NCBI GenBank assembly: GCA_002338255.1
Contig: DDHX01000011.1
Location: 11,858-26,367 of the forward strand
DNA length: 14,510 nt
Direction of reading: 5' to 3'
Source: Ruminococcaceae bacterium UBA1865
Lineage (GTDB): Bacteria > Bacillota > Clostridia > Oscillospirales > Acutalibacteraceae
Shown here: positions 1-6,790 of the stretch, piece by piece
Position numbering within the stretch: the first letter of the stretch is position 1
How the letters are laid out: each line of letters opens with the position of its first letter
Notes under the pieces: model-generated
Told to the model about the DNA's origin: nothing
Database searches by the model: none
Seen by the model: the letters and a program-made list of their open reading frames with translations, nothing else
Program-made: the position numbers and the translations under genes

Positions 1-653
1 AATGTATTAAGCCGATGGTTTCCTCAAAGGACCACAAGCGTGCGCTTGACCATGACAAGGGACTGAACACGGGCGGTATGGGGACGATCAGCCCGAATCC
101 GTATTATACCAACGAGCTGGCAGAAGAGTGCATGAAAACGATTTTTCTTCCGACTGTCAATGCAATGAACCAGGAGGGAAGAACTTTTAAGGGATGCCTG
201 TATTTCGGACTCATGCTCACGAAGGATGGACCAAAAGTGATTGAATACAACTGCCGTTTTGGCGATCCTGAAACACAGGTTGTCCTGCCGCGCCTTAAAA
301 CTGACCTTATAGATATTTTTGAAGCGGTTATTGACGAGTGCCTTGAAGAGCAGCAGATTGAGTGGAGCAACGATGCTTGCGCATGTGTGGTGATGACCTC
401 CGGCGGATACCCGGGAACCTATGCGAAAGGGATTGAAATAACCGGACTTGACGAAAACGGACAAATGGAAGGGGCGACCGTCTATCACGCAGGCACACTA
501 TGCAAAGAAGGCAAGTTTTACACCAACGGTGGCCGTGTGCTTGGCATTACTGCATTGGGAGAAACACTGGAAGAAGCACTCGAAAAAGCGTACACCGCCG
601 TTCGTAAAATTCAATTCGACGGCGTGCATTACCGCAATGACATTGGAAAATAA
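1..653 (+). CDS. purD: Phosphoribosylamine-glycine ligase (GAR synthetase), C-terminal part
   Basis: This is the 3' part of purD, cut by the window edge. The reading frame is open from the first bases (codons for C-I-K-P precede the first internal ATG at 15), so that ATG is not the start. The enzyme joins glycine to phosphoribosylamine using ATP, the second step of de novo purine synthesis, in the cytoplasm. The visible 216 residues cover the second half of the ATP-grasp domain and the C-terminal domain. Recognisable pieces are the NTGGMG loop, and IEYNCRFGDPETQ with the Glu and Asn that bind magnesium in this family, followed by a GGYPG-containing C-terminal domain ending in HYRNDIGK. Other purine genes would be expected upstream, outside the window. 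No clear intrinsic terminator follows. The family assignment is secure; only the N-terminal part is unseen. Confidence 0.97.
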   Translation, partial: CIKPMVSSKDHKRALDHDKGLNTGGMGTISPNPYYTNELAEECMKTIFLPTVNAMNQEGRTFKGCLYFGLMLTKDGPKVIEYNCRFGDPETQVVLPRLKTDLIDIFEAVIDECLEEQQIEWSNDACACVVMTSGGYPGTYAKGIEITGLDENGQMEGATVYHAGTLCKEGKFYTNGGRVLGITALGETLEEALEKAYTAVRKIQFDGVHYRNDIGK

Positions 654-672
654 ATTTGTGATTTATTATAAT
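643..672 (+). promoter_or_regulatory. Possible sigma-A promoter for the lipoprotein gene
   Basis: TTGGAA (643-648) and a perfect TATAAT (667-672) are separated by 18 bases, giving a plausible start near 679 and a leader of about 80 bases before the lipoprotein gene. The -35 lies in the last codons of purD. The -35 match is imperfect and the region is AT-rich, so chance matches are easy; readthrough from purD is the alternative. Confidence 0.35.
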
Positions 673-710
673 ATAGTGAAAATATGATTGCAATTGATTC
701 TTTTGTGTAT

Positions 711-729
711 TTCATTTTAATAAAATGAA
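711..729. repeat. Perfect AT-rich inverted repeat upstream of the lipoprotein gene
   Basis: TTCATTTTA and TAAAATGAA are exact reverse complements separated by a single A. The element sits between the candidate promoter and the ribosome binding site (AGGAGG, 742-747) of the lipoprotein gene. It lacks a following T-run on the plus strand, so it does not look like a purD terminator. It could be an operator or a weak leader hairpin. Function is unknown. Confidence 0.5.
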
Positions 730-759
730 TATGAGACACACAGGAGGGGGCTTCACGAA

Positions 760-1302
760 ATGTTTCGCTATAAAACTGTAAAATCAATTCTTGCAATATT
801 GGTTTTGTATTTATTGACCGTTTTGATCGTAGGATGTTCCTCGAAGCCTCCTTCAGCAGTGGATGCCAATTCAGTTCCGGAAGACGGCGGAGTTGCCATC
901 AAGGCAATGGTCGTGAAGCTAACGCAAAGCGAATATGCGTCCGTTGTTAAAACGGGTCTTGAGAATCCTTCTATTGATGATTTTAAAACACTAATGATTG
1001 GGGTCAATATCGTAGGACTTGACCCGGTTAAGGATAAGACCATTCTATGCCCGGATATTGGTGAAATCACGCAAAAATTATCTTCACAAATTGTGTGGAG
1101 CGCAAACTCTGCAATTATGGATAATGGTGCGGGCAGTGTGGTCAACTACGATAACACTTTAGTGCTTCATACGAAGGATGTCAGCAATGACACTTTGAAG
1201 CTAAAACTAAAAGGGCTGAAGATTGCAGTAGCCTATATGGATTTGAATGGTAAAAAAATCGAAAAATCCTTTGATATCGCAGATATCCTGCAATTTGTTT
1301 AA
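760..1302 (+). CDS. Putative lipoprotein of unknown function
   Basis: I do not recognise the family. The 180-residue product begins with a short basic segment (R3, K5, K8), a hydrophobic stretch (about residues 9-24) and a lipobox-like L-I-V-G-C with Cys26. It is therefore predicted to be lipid-modified and held on the outer face of the cytoplasmic membrane. The roughly 155-residue mature part is soluble, with alternating hydrophobic and polar segments suggesting a mostly beta fold, and shows no catalytic motif I can name. The start is well supported by AGGAGGGG (742-749) about ten bases upstream. The gene is isolated: purD lies upstream on the same strand and the downstream genes converge on a shared terminator. 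Genuine coding is supported by the signal peptide, the ribosome binding site and the terminator just after the stop. Confidence 0.85.
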   Translation: MFRYKTVKSILAILVLYLLTVLIVGCSSKPPSAVDANSVPEDGGVAIKAMVVKLTQSEYASVVKTGLENPSIDDFKTLMIGVNIVGLDPVKDKTILCPDIGEITQKLSSQIVWSANSAIMDNGAGSVVNYDNTLVLHTKDVSNDTLKLKLKGLKIAVAYMDLNGKKIEKSFDIADILQFV

Positions 1303-1310
1303 TTGATATT

Positions 1311-1350
1311 AAAAAAAGACGATACGGAATATTCCGTATCGTCTTTTTGT
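1311..1350. terminator. Bidirectional intrinsic terminator (perfect palindrome)
   Basis: The arms 1313-1330 and 1331-1348 are exact reverse complements with no spacer; the GC-containing core is GACGATACGG. On the plus strand the stem is followed by TTTTTGTATTTT, and on the minus strand by seven T residues. It can therefore end both the lipoprotein transcript (stop at 1302) and the converging minus-strand transcript (stop at 1354). Confidence 0.93.
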
Positions 1351-1353
1351 ATT

Positions 1354-1650
1354 TTATTCTGCTAAAGCTCTTGTCAGCCAGGCATCTGCAATATCCATTG
1401 CAAGGTAAAGACCATCTTTTTCACTGGATTTAACAATTTGTTTGCGAGCACGAATATTTTGGTCTGTAAACATAAGCTGAATAGAAACTTTATCCGCAAC
1501 TTCGATATCCTGGACTGTCTTTTTGCTTTTGATTTCAAGTTTAACTACGTATTTATCTTTCATGCTTCCGTAATAAATGACATCGCCGCAGCGCACCAAC
1601 GGTTTACCCTTGTAGGTGGGGAACTGAAGCTTTTCGTCAATTTCATTCAT
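1354..1650 (-). CDS. Conserved-looking small protein of unknown function, downstream of ireB
   Basis: This 98-residue protein has no family name I can give with confidence. The start at 1650 is supported by AAGGAGGA (complement of 1658-1665) seven bases upstream. There is no signal peptide or membrane segment, so it is probably cytoplasmic. Residues 10-60 read as beta-rich (YKGKPLVRCGDVIYYGSM, then KYVVKLEIKS), and the last 25 residues look helical (GLYLAMDIADAWLTRALAE). It contains one cysteine and many charged residues. It follows ireB by 57 bases on the same strand and ends at a shared terminator, so the two are very likely co-transcribed. From memory, similar short hypothetical proteins occur in other Clostridia, but I could not check this. 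It does not resemble RuvX or the DUF1292/YrzB protein, the usual IreB neighbours. Confidence 0.85.
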   Translation of the reverse strand: MNEIDEKLQFPTYKGKPLVRCGDVIYYGSMKDKYVVKLEIKSKKTVQDIEVADKVSIQLMFTDQNIRARKQIVKSSEKDGLYLAMDIADAWLTRALAE

Positions 1651-1707
1651 TCAAGTGTCCTCCTTCTGTTCATTTAATAAAGTGCTTCCCCACAAATAGT
1701 ATTGCAA

Positions 1708-1953
1708 CTACTCACCTAAATAAGATTTTAAAAGTACCTGTAACAACTCATCGCGGTCAACCCTGCGAATAAGACTGCGTGCATTATTGTGTGTAGTAAT
1801 GTATGTGGGATCTTCAGAAAGAATATAGCCGACAATTTGATTAATTGGATTATACCCTTTTTCTTTTAAAGCATCATACACAAGGGTTAGCGTTTTTCTA
1901 ATATCTTCTTCACGGTCGTTGCCAAGTGAAAAAGTCATCGTCTTATCAAGCAT
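1708..1953 (-). CDS. ireB: IreB-family (UPF0297/YrzL) regulatory protein
   Basis: The 81-residue product matches the UPF0297 family in length and sequence, with the hallmark [11 protein letters not shown] (about residues 33-43) and the NNARSLIR segment (57-63). In Enterococcus faecalis IreB is a substrate of the PASTA Ser/Thr kinase IreK and affects cephalosporin resistance. A role in kinase signalling here is by homology only. I chose the ATG at 1953, not an upstream in-frame ATG at 1986, because GGAGGTG (complement of 1959-1965) sits five bases before it and the N-terminus [10 protein letters not shown] fits the family. It lies 72 bases after pheT with its own promoter and is followed by a small unknown gene. 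In many Firmicutes this gene sits beside alaS and ruvX; that context is absent here. Confidence 0.95.
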   Translation of the reverse strand: MLDKTMTFSLGNDREEDIRKTLTLVYDALKEKGYNPINQIVGYILSEDPTYITTHNNARSLIRRVDRDELLQVLLKSYLGE

Positions 1954-1974
1954 GGAAACACCTCCAATAATGTC

Positions 1975-2003
1975 ATAATACAACATACATGAAATAATTT
2001 CAA
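1975..2003 (-). promoter_or_regulatory. Sigma-A promoter for ireB and the following small gene
   Basis: On the minus strand TTGAAA (1998-2003) and TATTAT (1975-1980) are 17 bases apart, ideal spacing. The predicted start near 1968 leaves a leader of about 15 bases carrying the ireB ribosome binding site. The promoter lies in the gap after pheT, so ireB and the next gene can be expressed independently of the phenylalanine T-box. Confidence 0.7.
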
Positions 2004-2025
2004 GGACTAATTTATTAACAGGGGA

Positions 2026-4404
2026 TCAAGAACGTAAATTTACGCCTAATTTCTCAAGTTCTTTCATCACTTTTTTCATTATAGCTGCAATATGGTCATC
2101 CGTTAATGTGTTGTCACTGGAACGTAAAACAATATTAAATGCCACACTCTTTTTGTTAGCTTCGATTTGCTCTCCCTTGTAAACATCAAAAAGCTTTATC
2201 GTTTCAAGCAAATTTCCAGCGCCCCTTACGATTGCCTTTTCAAGTGTTAGTACCGGAATACTGTCCTCACAAATCAGCGCAAGATCGCGGGTGACTGCGG
2301 GGAACTTTGGCAACGGTACATAGGTCTTTTCCATTTTTGCGTATTCAAACATTAAATCAACACTCAGCGAAAAGCAGCAGACCCTCTCATTAATACCATA
2401 ATTTTCAGCTACCTTAGGATGGATTTCTCCAATCACGCCAAGGCGCTTGCCGTCAAGAGTCAGCACGGCGCATCGGCCGGGATGATAGCCTATTTCTGTT
2501 GAAGATGCTTCTATCTCATAATCATATACGGAAAGTTTTTCCAAAATTTGCTCCGCCATACCCTTTGCCGTAAAGTAATTTGACTTGTTGCCATACATAC
2601 CTGCGATTAAGTTCATCTTTTCCATCGGAAGCTTATCCGGTGTGGTCGGAAGATACTCGTTGGCCAGTTCAAACAGGCAGGCGTCCGCATTGCGGTTATT
2701 GTAGTTACGTGATAAAACTTCAAGCATTGAAGGAAGAGCGGTGGTTCTCATGATGCTGGTGTCTTCTCCCAAAGGATTTGAAATAGTAATAGACTTGCGG
2801 AGCGGAGAATCGGCGGGCATCCGAATTTTATCATAATATTTGGGGCTGATAAACGAGTACGTCATGATTTCGCTTGCACCAAGTGCGAGCATCGTATCAT
2901 TGATTGTACGTTCAAATTTTTGGCGCAGGGTATACTTGCCCTGCGCGCCGCCGGCAAGTGCGGTACCCGGTATTTTATTGTAACCATAGAATCTTGCGAT
3001 TTCCTCGGCAATGTCGGCCTTGTGTTCTAAATCAGGACGGAAGGTCGGAACTAAAATATCATCACCGTCAAATTCACAGTAGAGTTTTTTTAGTATTTTC
3101 TTCATTTCATCCGTATTCAAACTGAGGTCGAGAAAACGGTTAATCCAGTCAGTATCAAGATGAATCCTTCTGCGTTCGCTGCTTGAATGATTATCAATAA
3201 TTATGTCGTCTAAAACATCACCAGCGTCCAATAACTCAACAAGCTCACAGGCGCGTTCCAACGCCGGCAGGCAGCCGTTCGGATCCAGTCCCTTTTCATA
3301 GCGGGAGGACGCGTCGGTTCTCATACCCTGATCCCTTGCGGTTGTACGAATGGAGGCACCATTAAAGCAAGCGGATTCAAATACAATTGTGCTGGTATCG
3401 TCAACAATTCCACTGAATTCGCCACCCATGACACCGGCGATTGCGATTGGCTTGTTGGCGTCCGCTATGACCAGATTTTTGTTCGTGAGCTTGTGCTCCA
3501 CACCATCAAGTGTGGTAATGGTTTCACCTTCTGTAGCGCGGCGTACACGAATTTTGCCCTCGTTAATGAAACGGAGGTCAAAAGAATGCATCGGTTGACC
3601 GTATTCGAGCATGACGTAGTTTGTGATATCAACAATATTATTGATTGGACGTACGCCCATTGCACGCAGTCTTTCGCGCATCCATCGTGGTGATGGCTTC
3701 ACACGGACATTTTTCACAATGCGCGTTGAATAGATGGAGCACAAATCGGTGTCTTCAACTTTGACATCGAGCATCCCTTTACAGGAACCGTATCCTGCTT
3801 TGACAATAGGTTTATGAAGCTTCAGTGGCTTGTCAAAGGTTGCCGCGGCTTCTCTTGCAAGCCCAATGACGGAGAAGCAGTCCGGGCGGTTGGAAGTGAT
3901 TTCGTATTCCACTTTTGTGTCGTTAAATCCGAGCGCATCACAAATTGGTTCACCCAGTTTACAATCTTCCTCTAAAACAAAAATTCCGTCTTCAATAGCA
4001 TAGGGAAAGTCATGCTTTGTGAGGCCAAGTTCACTGATTGAGCACAGCATACCGTTACTCATCACGCCGCGAAGTTTGCCTTTTTTAATTTTTTTGCCGC
4101 CAGGAAGGGCAGAGTTGTTCATTGCAACAGGCACCACGTCGCCAACCTTTAAATTCTGCGCACCGGTAACGATCTGAACGGGTTCGTCTGCTCCTACATC
4201 AATTTGCGTAATCCACAAATGATCGGAATCGGGGTGATGATCAAGGGAAAGCACCTTGCCTACAAGCACATTATCGATTTCACTGCCTTCTACTTCCCAA
4301 CCTTCAACTTTGGAACCGCTCATAGTCATGGCTTCAGTAAAATCCCGCATTGGCATTTCGTCAAGTGTTACAAATTCTTTTAACCATCTCATAGAAAGAT
4401 TCAT
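2026..4404 (-). CDS. pheT: Phenylalanine-tRNA ligase beta subunit
   Basis: The 792-residue protein is the beta subunit of the alpha2-beta2 enzyme that charges tRNA-Phe in the cytoplasm. The full domain order is visible. The N-terminal OB-fold tRNA-binding domain spans about residues 40-150 and includes NNSALPGGKKIKKGKLRGV. The B3/B4 editing region (about 210-375) includes NIVDITNYVMLEYGQPMHSFD and SSRYEKGLDP. B5 (about 412-480) includes RPDLEHKADIAEEIARFYGY. A catalytic-like core follows (about 490-690), then the C-terminal ferredoxin-fold anticodon-binding domain from about 699 (FPAVTRDLALI) to LTDDHI near the end. Length is normal for the family. The gene starts 13 bases after pheS. Its ribosome binding site (AAGGGGGC, complement of 4412-4419) overlaps the pheS stop codon, which suggests translational coupling and balanced subunit synthesis. 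Expression should follow the T-box upstream of pheS. Confidence 0.99.
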   Translation of the reverse strand: MNLSMRWLKEFVTLDEMPMRDFTEAMTMSGSKVEGWEVEGSEIDNVLVGKVLSLDHHPDSDHLWITQIDVGADEPVQIVTGAQNLKVGDVVPVAMNNSALPGGKKIKKGKLRGVMSNGMLCSISELGLTKHDFPYAIEDGIFVLEEDCKLGEPICDALGFNDTKVEYEITSNRPDCFSVIGLAREAAATFDKPLKLHKPIVKAGYGSCKGMLDVKVEDTDLCSIYSTRIVKNVRVKPSPRWMRERLRAMGVRPINNIVDITNYVMLEYGQPMHSFDLRFINEGKIRVRRATEGETITTLDGVEHKLTNKNLVIADANKPIAIAGVMGGEFSGIVDDTSTIVFESACFNGASIRTTARDQGMRTDASSRYEKGLDPNGCLPALERACELVELLDAGDVLDDIIIDNHSSSERRRIHLDTDWINRFLDLSLNTDEMKKILKKLYCEFDGDDILVPTFRPDLEHKADIAEEIARFYGYNKIPGTALAGGAQGKYTLRQKFERTINDTMLALGASEIMTYSFISPKYYDKIRMPADSPLRKSITISNPLGEDTSIMRTTALPSMLEVLSRNYNNRNADACLFELANEYLPTTPDKLPMEKMNLIAGMYGNKSNYFTAKGMAEQILEKLSVYDYEIEASSTEIGYHPGRCAVLTLDGKRLGVIGEIHPKVAENYGINERVCCFSLSVDLMFEYAKMEKTYVPLPKFPAVTRDLALICEDSIPVLTLEKAIVRGAGNLLETIKLFDVYKGEQIEANKKSVAFNIVLRSSDNTLTDDHIAAIMKKVMKELEKLGVNLRS

Positions 4405-4417
4405 TGTTTACGCCCCC

Positions 4418-5437
4418 TTAAAATTGTTTCAAAAAACGAACGTCATTTTCATAGAAAAGGCGTAAATCGTCAATGTTATATTTTCTCATAACCACGCGTT
4501 CAAGTCCCATTCCAAGGGCAAATCCGCTGTATACCTCTGGGTCGATTCCACAGTTGGAAAGAACCTTAGGATGGACCATACCGCAGCCCAGAATTTCAAT
4601 CCAGCCCTCACCCTTGCAAAGGCGGCAGCCTTTACCGTGACAGTTGAAGCACTGTACATCCACTTCGGCCGAAGGCTCAGTAAATGGAAAATGGTGCGGT
4701 CTGAAGCGTACAACAGAATCTTCTCCGTACATGCGTTTTACAAAAGTTTCGAGTGTTCCTTTTAAATCTGCAAAGGTAATTCCCTTGTCAACTACTAACC
4801 CTTCAATCTGGTGAAACAGAGGGGAGTGGGTGGCGTCAACCGCGTCGGAACGGTAAACTCTGCCCGGTGAAATGATACGAATCGGCGGCTTCTGTTTCTC
4901 CATTACACGGACTTGAACAGGGGAAGTCTGTGTACGCAGCAAAATATTATCGTTAATATAAAAAGTATCCTGCGTGTCTCTTGCAGGGTGATCCTTTGGA
5001 ATATTCAAAGCTTCAAAGTTATAATAATCGTACTCGACCTCAGGGCCTTCAACTATGTCAAAACCCATGCCCACGAAAATTTCTTTAATTGCGTCCAGTT
5101 CAATGCTCAGAGGATGCTTTGCTCCAAGCTCATGATGGATTCCCGGCAGCGTGACATCTATCTTTTCAAGCTCCAGCCTTTTTGTGGTTTCTTCCTCTTT
5201 TAACTCAGCGGCGCGCTTAATTAAATCCTCCTCAATAAAGGTACGGATTTCATTGGCCAGTTGGCCAATTTTAGGGCGTTCCTCAGCGGAAAGGCCACCC
5301 ATTTGCTTTAAAATCGCCGTCAGTTCTCCCTTTTTGCCCAAATATTGAATACGCAAATTCTCCAGCACCTGCTGTCCTTTTGCCGCGTCCAACTCACGTA
5401 TCGCCTTTGCACGGATTGCTTCAAGCTCCTGCTTCAT
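4418..5437 (-). CDS. pheS: Phenylalanine-tRNA ligase alpha subunit
   Basis: The 339-residue catalytic alpha subunit activates phenylalanine and transfers it to tRNA-Phe. It begins with a helical coiled-coil-like region (about residues 1-95) that binds tRNA. The class II synthetase core follows, with [20 protein letters not shown] (motif 2, about 191-210), [14 protein letters not shown] (about 246-259) and [20 protein letters not shown] (motif 3, about 305-324). A four-cysteine insertion with Cys263, Cys266, Cys271 and Cys274 (spacing C-x2-C-x4-C-x2-C) lies before GCGMVHP and may bind a metal. I chose the ATG at 5437, with AAAGGAA about 11 bases upstream. The frame is open further upstream to 5536, but those codons lie inside the T-box terminator and antiterminator. 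pheT follows 13 bases after the stop. Confidence 0.99.
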   Translation of the reverse strand: MKQELEAIRAKAIRELDAAKGQQVLENLRIQYLGKKGELTAILKQMGGLSAEERPKIGQLANEIRTFIEEDLIKRAAELKEEETTKRLELEKIDVTLPGIHHELGAKHPLSIELDAIKEIFVGMGFDIVEGPEVEYDYYNFEALNIPKDHPARDTQDTFYINDNILLRTQTSPVQVRVMEKQKPPIRIISPGRVYRSDAVDATHSPLFHQIEGLVVDKGITFADLKGTLETFVKRMYGEDSVVRFRPHHFPFTEPSAEVDVQCFNCHGKGCRLCKGEGWIEILGCGMVHPKVLSNCGIDPEVYSGFALGMGLERVVMRKYNIDDLRLFYENDVRFLKQF

Positions 5438-5482
5438 CGTATTATCATTCCTTTCAGTAATGCAAAACAAAAATTTGCAAAT

Positions 5483-5518
5483 AAAAAACGCCCTCATCCC
5501 CTGAAAGGGACGAAGACG
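5483..5518 (-). terminator. T-box-controlled terminator upstream of pheS
   Basis: On the minus strand CGUCUUCGUCCC pairs with GGGAUGAGGGCG-like bases across a short UUUCAG loop, using several G-U pairs, and is followed by six U residues (complement of 5483-5488). The 5' arm includes the CGUCCCU segment needed for the antiterminator, so the two structures are mutually exclusive. The hairpin ends about 45 bases before the pheS ATG. Confidence 0.9.
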
Positions 5519-5714
5519 TAAACTCCGCGGTACCACCCTAATTTAAAACTCTTGGGGCCTGTAACGGTGCCAACCGTCGCAGCCTACTGAATTTTCAGCC
5601 GCGCCACTCAAAAGGGAACTTCGCCTTTTACACTTACAAGTATGCTTTCAGCCATGACACACTCTCTCTTGGTAAGCGGACCAAAAGGTTACTTCCTTTA
5701 TCACTGTGTTGATA
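5483..5714 (-). promoter_or_regulatory. Phenylalanine T-box riboswitch leader of pheST
   Basis: The minus-strand leader carries the canonical T-box AGGGTGGTACCGCG (complement of 5526-5539). Its UGGU bulge matches the ACCA end expected for tRNA-Phe. Stem I can be drawn by hand. AAAGG (5695-5699) pairs with CCUUU (5611-5615), and CCUUUU (5683-5688) pairs with AAAAGG (5624-5629). These enclose an internal loop with AGUA (5690-5693) on one side and GAA followed by UUC (5616-5618) on the other. AGUA/GAA is the loop E signature, and the adjacent UUC is a phenylalanine codon, so the specifier agrees with the downstream genes. A further hairpin (ACGGU/ACCGU) has the position of Stem III. Uncharged tRNA-Phe should stabilise the antiterminator (AGGG with the CCCU of CGUCCCU) and allow pheST transcription. 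Confidence 0.95.
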
Positions 5715-5720
5715 ATAAAT

Positions 5721-5749
5721 AATATATCACTTCAGAGCATCAAATGCAA
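5721..5749 (-). promoter_or_regulatory. Sigma-A promoter of the pheST T-box transcript
   Basis: TTGCAT (5744-5749) and TATATT (5721-5726) on the minus strand are 17 bases apart. The predicted start near 5714 falls just before the first paired bases of T-box Stem I. The -35 and spacer overlap the last codons and the TGA stop (5727-5729) of the LacI-family gene. Confidence 0.7.
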
Positions 5750-6752
5750 GAAAATCATTTGTTTGTGAGCATCTGTCTGTTGAATTTCTGATAATCAGTT
5801 CCGGTTTTAATAACAGCTTGCTGATGCTGACACCGCTGATCAGTTCCTCCAGCATCATAAACGCGCTTTTGCCAATTGCCACCCGATCCTGCCTGATTGT
5901 GGTCAGTGTTGGAGTCAGGTGCTGTGCGATCGGTAAATCATCAAAACCGATGACGCTTACGTCCTGCGGCACGCGCTTATTTAAGCGGTTCAATTCGGCG
6001 ATTACACCGGACGCAATCAGGTCGCTTGCACAAACAATGGCGGTCGCTCCATGTTCCAAAAATGTGGATACATGATATTTGGCACATTCCGGCACATAGT
6101 AGCCGTTTCCGATTAAGTCCGGGTTAACCTTCAGTGAATATCGGTTCAGGCTTTGTGTAAAAGCAAGATAACGTTCATCCGTTACCATGCTGTTTTTTGA
6201 GCCGTTCAAAAGAGCAATATTTTTATGTCCGTTATCAGCCAAGTATTTTACAGCCAAATCAATTCCGTTGTATCCGTCTGTACCCACATAGCCGACATGT
6301 TTATTGGGAATATAGTTGTCAAGCAGTACGGTTGGCACGGTGGTTTTATCGAGCTGCTTAATATAATCGTCATGCAGTGCAAAACCCAATAGAAATGCGC
6401 CGCTGTACCCACATTTCAGCATGAAAGAATCAAACTTTTCCTGTGTCTGCATATTCAGATTTGTTGGGATAACGGAAACATCGCAGTGGCGTCTGGCTGC
6501 ACTCAGCTTAAAGCCGACAATAATTTCGTAACCGAACTGATCAATATTTTCATACTCCATGTTTTCGATTAAAATGCAAACCTTACGATTTCCAAGCTTT
6601 TGGATTCTTTTCGAGGCATAACCCATTTCGACAGCCGTGTCAAGCACTCTTTGGCGCATGTCCTCGCTGATGTCGCTCGCACCATTTAACCCCTTTGAAA
6701 CGGTGCTCACGGCAATTCCAAGTTTGGTTGCAATATCTTTTATTGTAGCCAC
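5727..6752 (-). CDS. LacI-family transcriptional regulator, probable regulator of the divergent glucan genes
   Basis: The 341-residue protein has the LacI-type helix-turn-helix at its N-terminus (IKDIATKLGIAVSTVSKGLNG, about residues 4-24). A periplasmic-binding-protein-like effector domain follows (about 57-325), with recognisable GYVGTDGYNGIDLAVKYL and GFDDLPIAQHLTPTLTTI segments. The start is a GTG at 6752, preceded by GAGGG, and the protein begins MATIKDIA as usual for the family. The hinge after the DNA-binding domain (GYASKRIQKLGNRK) lacks the common YxPNxxAR pattern. The gene is divergent from a malL-malQ-glgP cluster, so control of that cluster by a sugar effector is a reasonable inference; the effector cannot be read from sequence. 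No terminator of its own is visible: transcripts would run into the pheST T-box. Confidence 0.93.
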   Translation of the reverse strand: MATIKDIATKLGIAVSTVSKGLNGASDISEDMRQRVLDTAVEMGYASKRIQKLGNRKVCILIENMEYENIDQFGYEIIVGFKLSAARRHCDVSVIPTNLNMQTQEKFDSFMLKCGYSGAFLLGFALHDDYIKQLDKTTVPTVLLDNYIPNKHVGYVGTDGYNGIDLAVKYLADNGHKNIALLNGSKNSMVTDERYLAFTQSLNRYSLKVNPDLIGNGYYVPECAKYHVSTFLEHGATAIVCASDLIASGVIAELNRLNKRVPQDVSVIGFDDLPIAQHLTPTLTTIRQDRVAIGKSAFMMLEELISGVSISKLLLKPELIIRNSTDRCSQTNDFLAFDALK

Positions 6753-6778
6753 AGCAATCCCTCATCTCTTTCGGTTTT

Positions 6779-6790
6779 CAGTATATACTG
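6779..6790. promoter_or_regulatory. Perfect 12-bp palindrome over the regulator's -10 box
   Basis: CAGTATATACTG reads the same on both strands and contains the predicted -10 (TATACT) of the LacI-family gene. Position suggests an autoregulatory operator, but short AT-rich palindromes also arise by chance and it does not share an obvious sequence with the dyad near malL. Confidence 0.4.

Noticed and set aside
24..488. 154-codon minus-strand open frame opposite purD
   Set aside because: It lies fully antisense to a secure purD frame, with no recognisable domain or ribosome binding site.
711..729. purD terminator
   Set aside because: The hairpin is AT-only apart from two G-C pairs and is not followed by a T-run on the plus strand.
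5438..5536. N-terminal extension of pheS by 33 codons into the leader
   Set aside because: The extension runs through the T-box antiterminator and terminator, has no ribosome binding site, and the family normally begins near the ATG at 5437.
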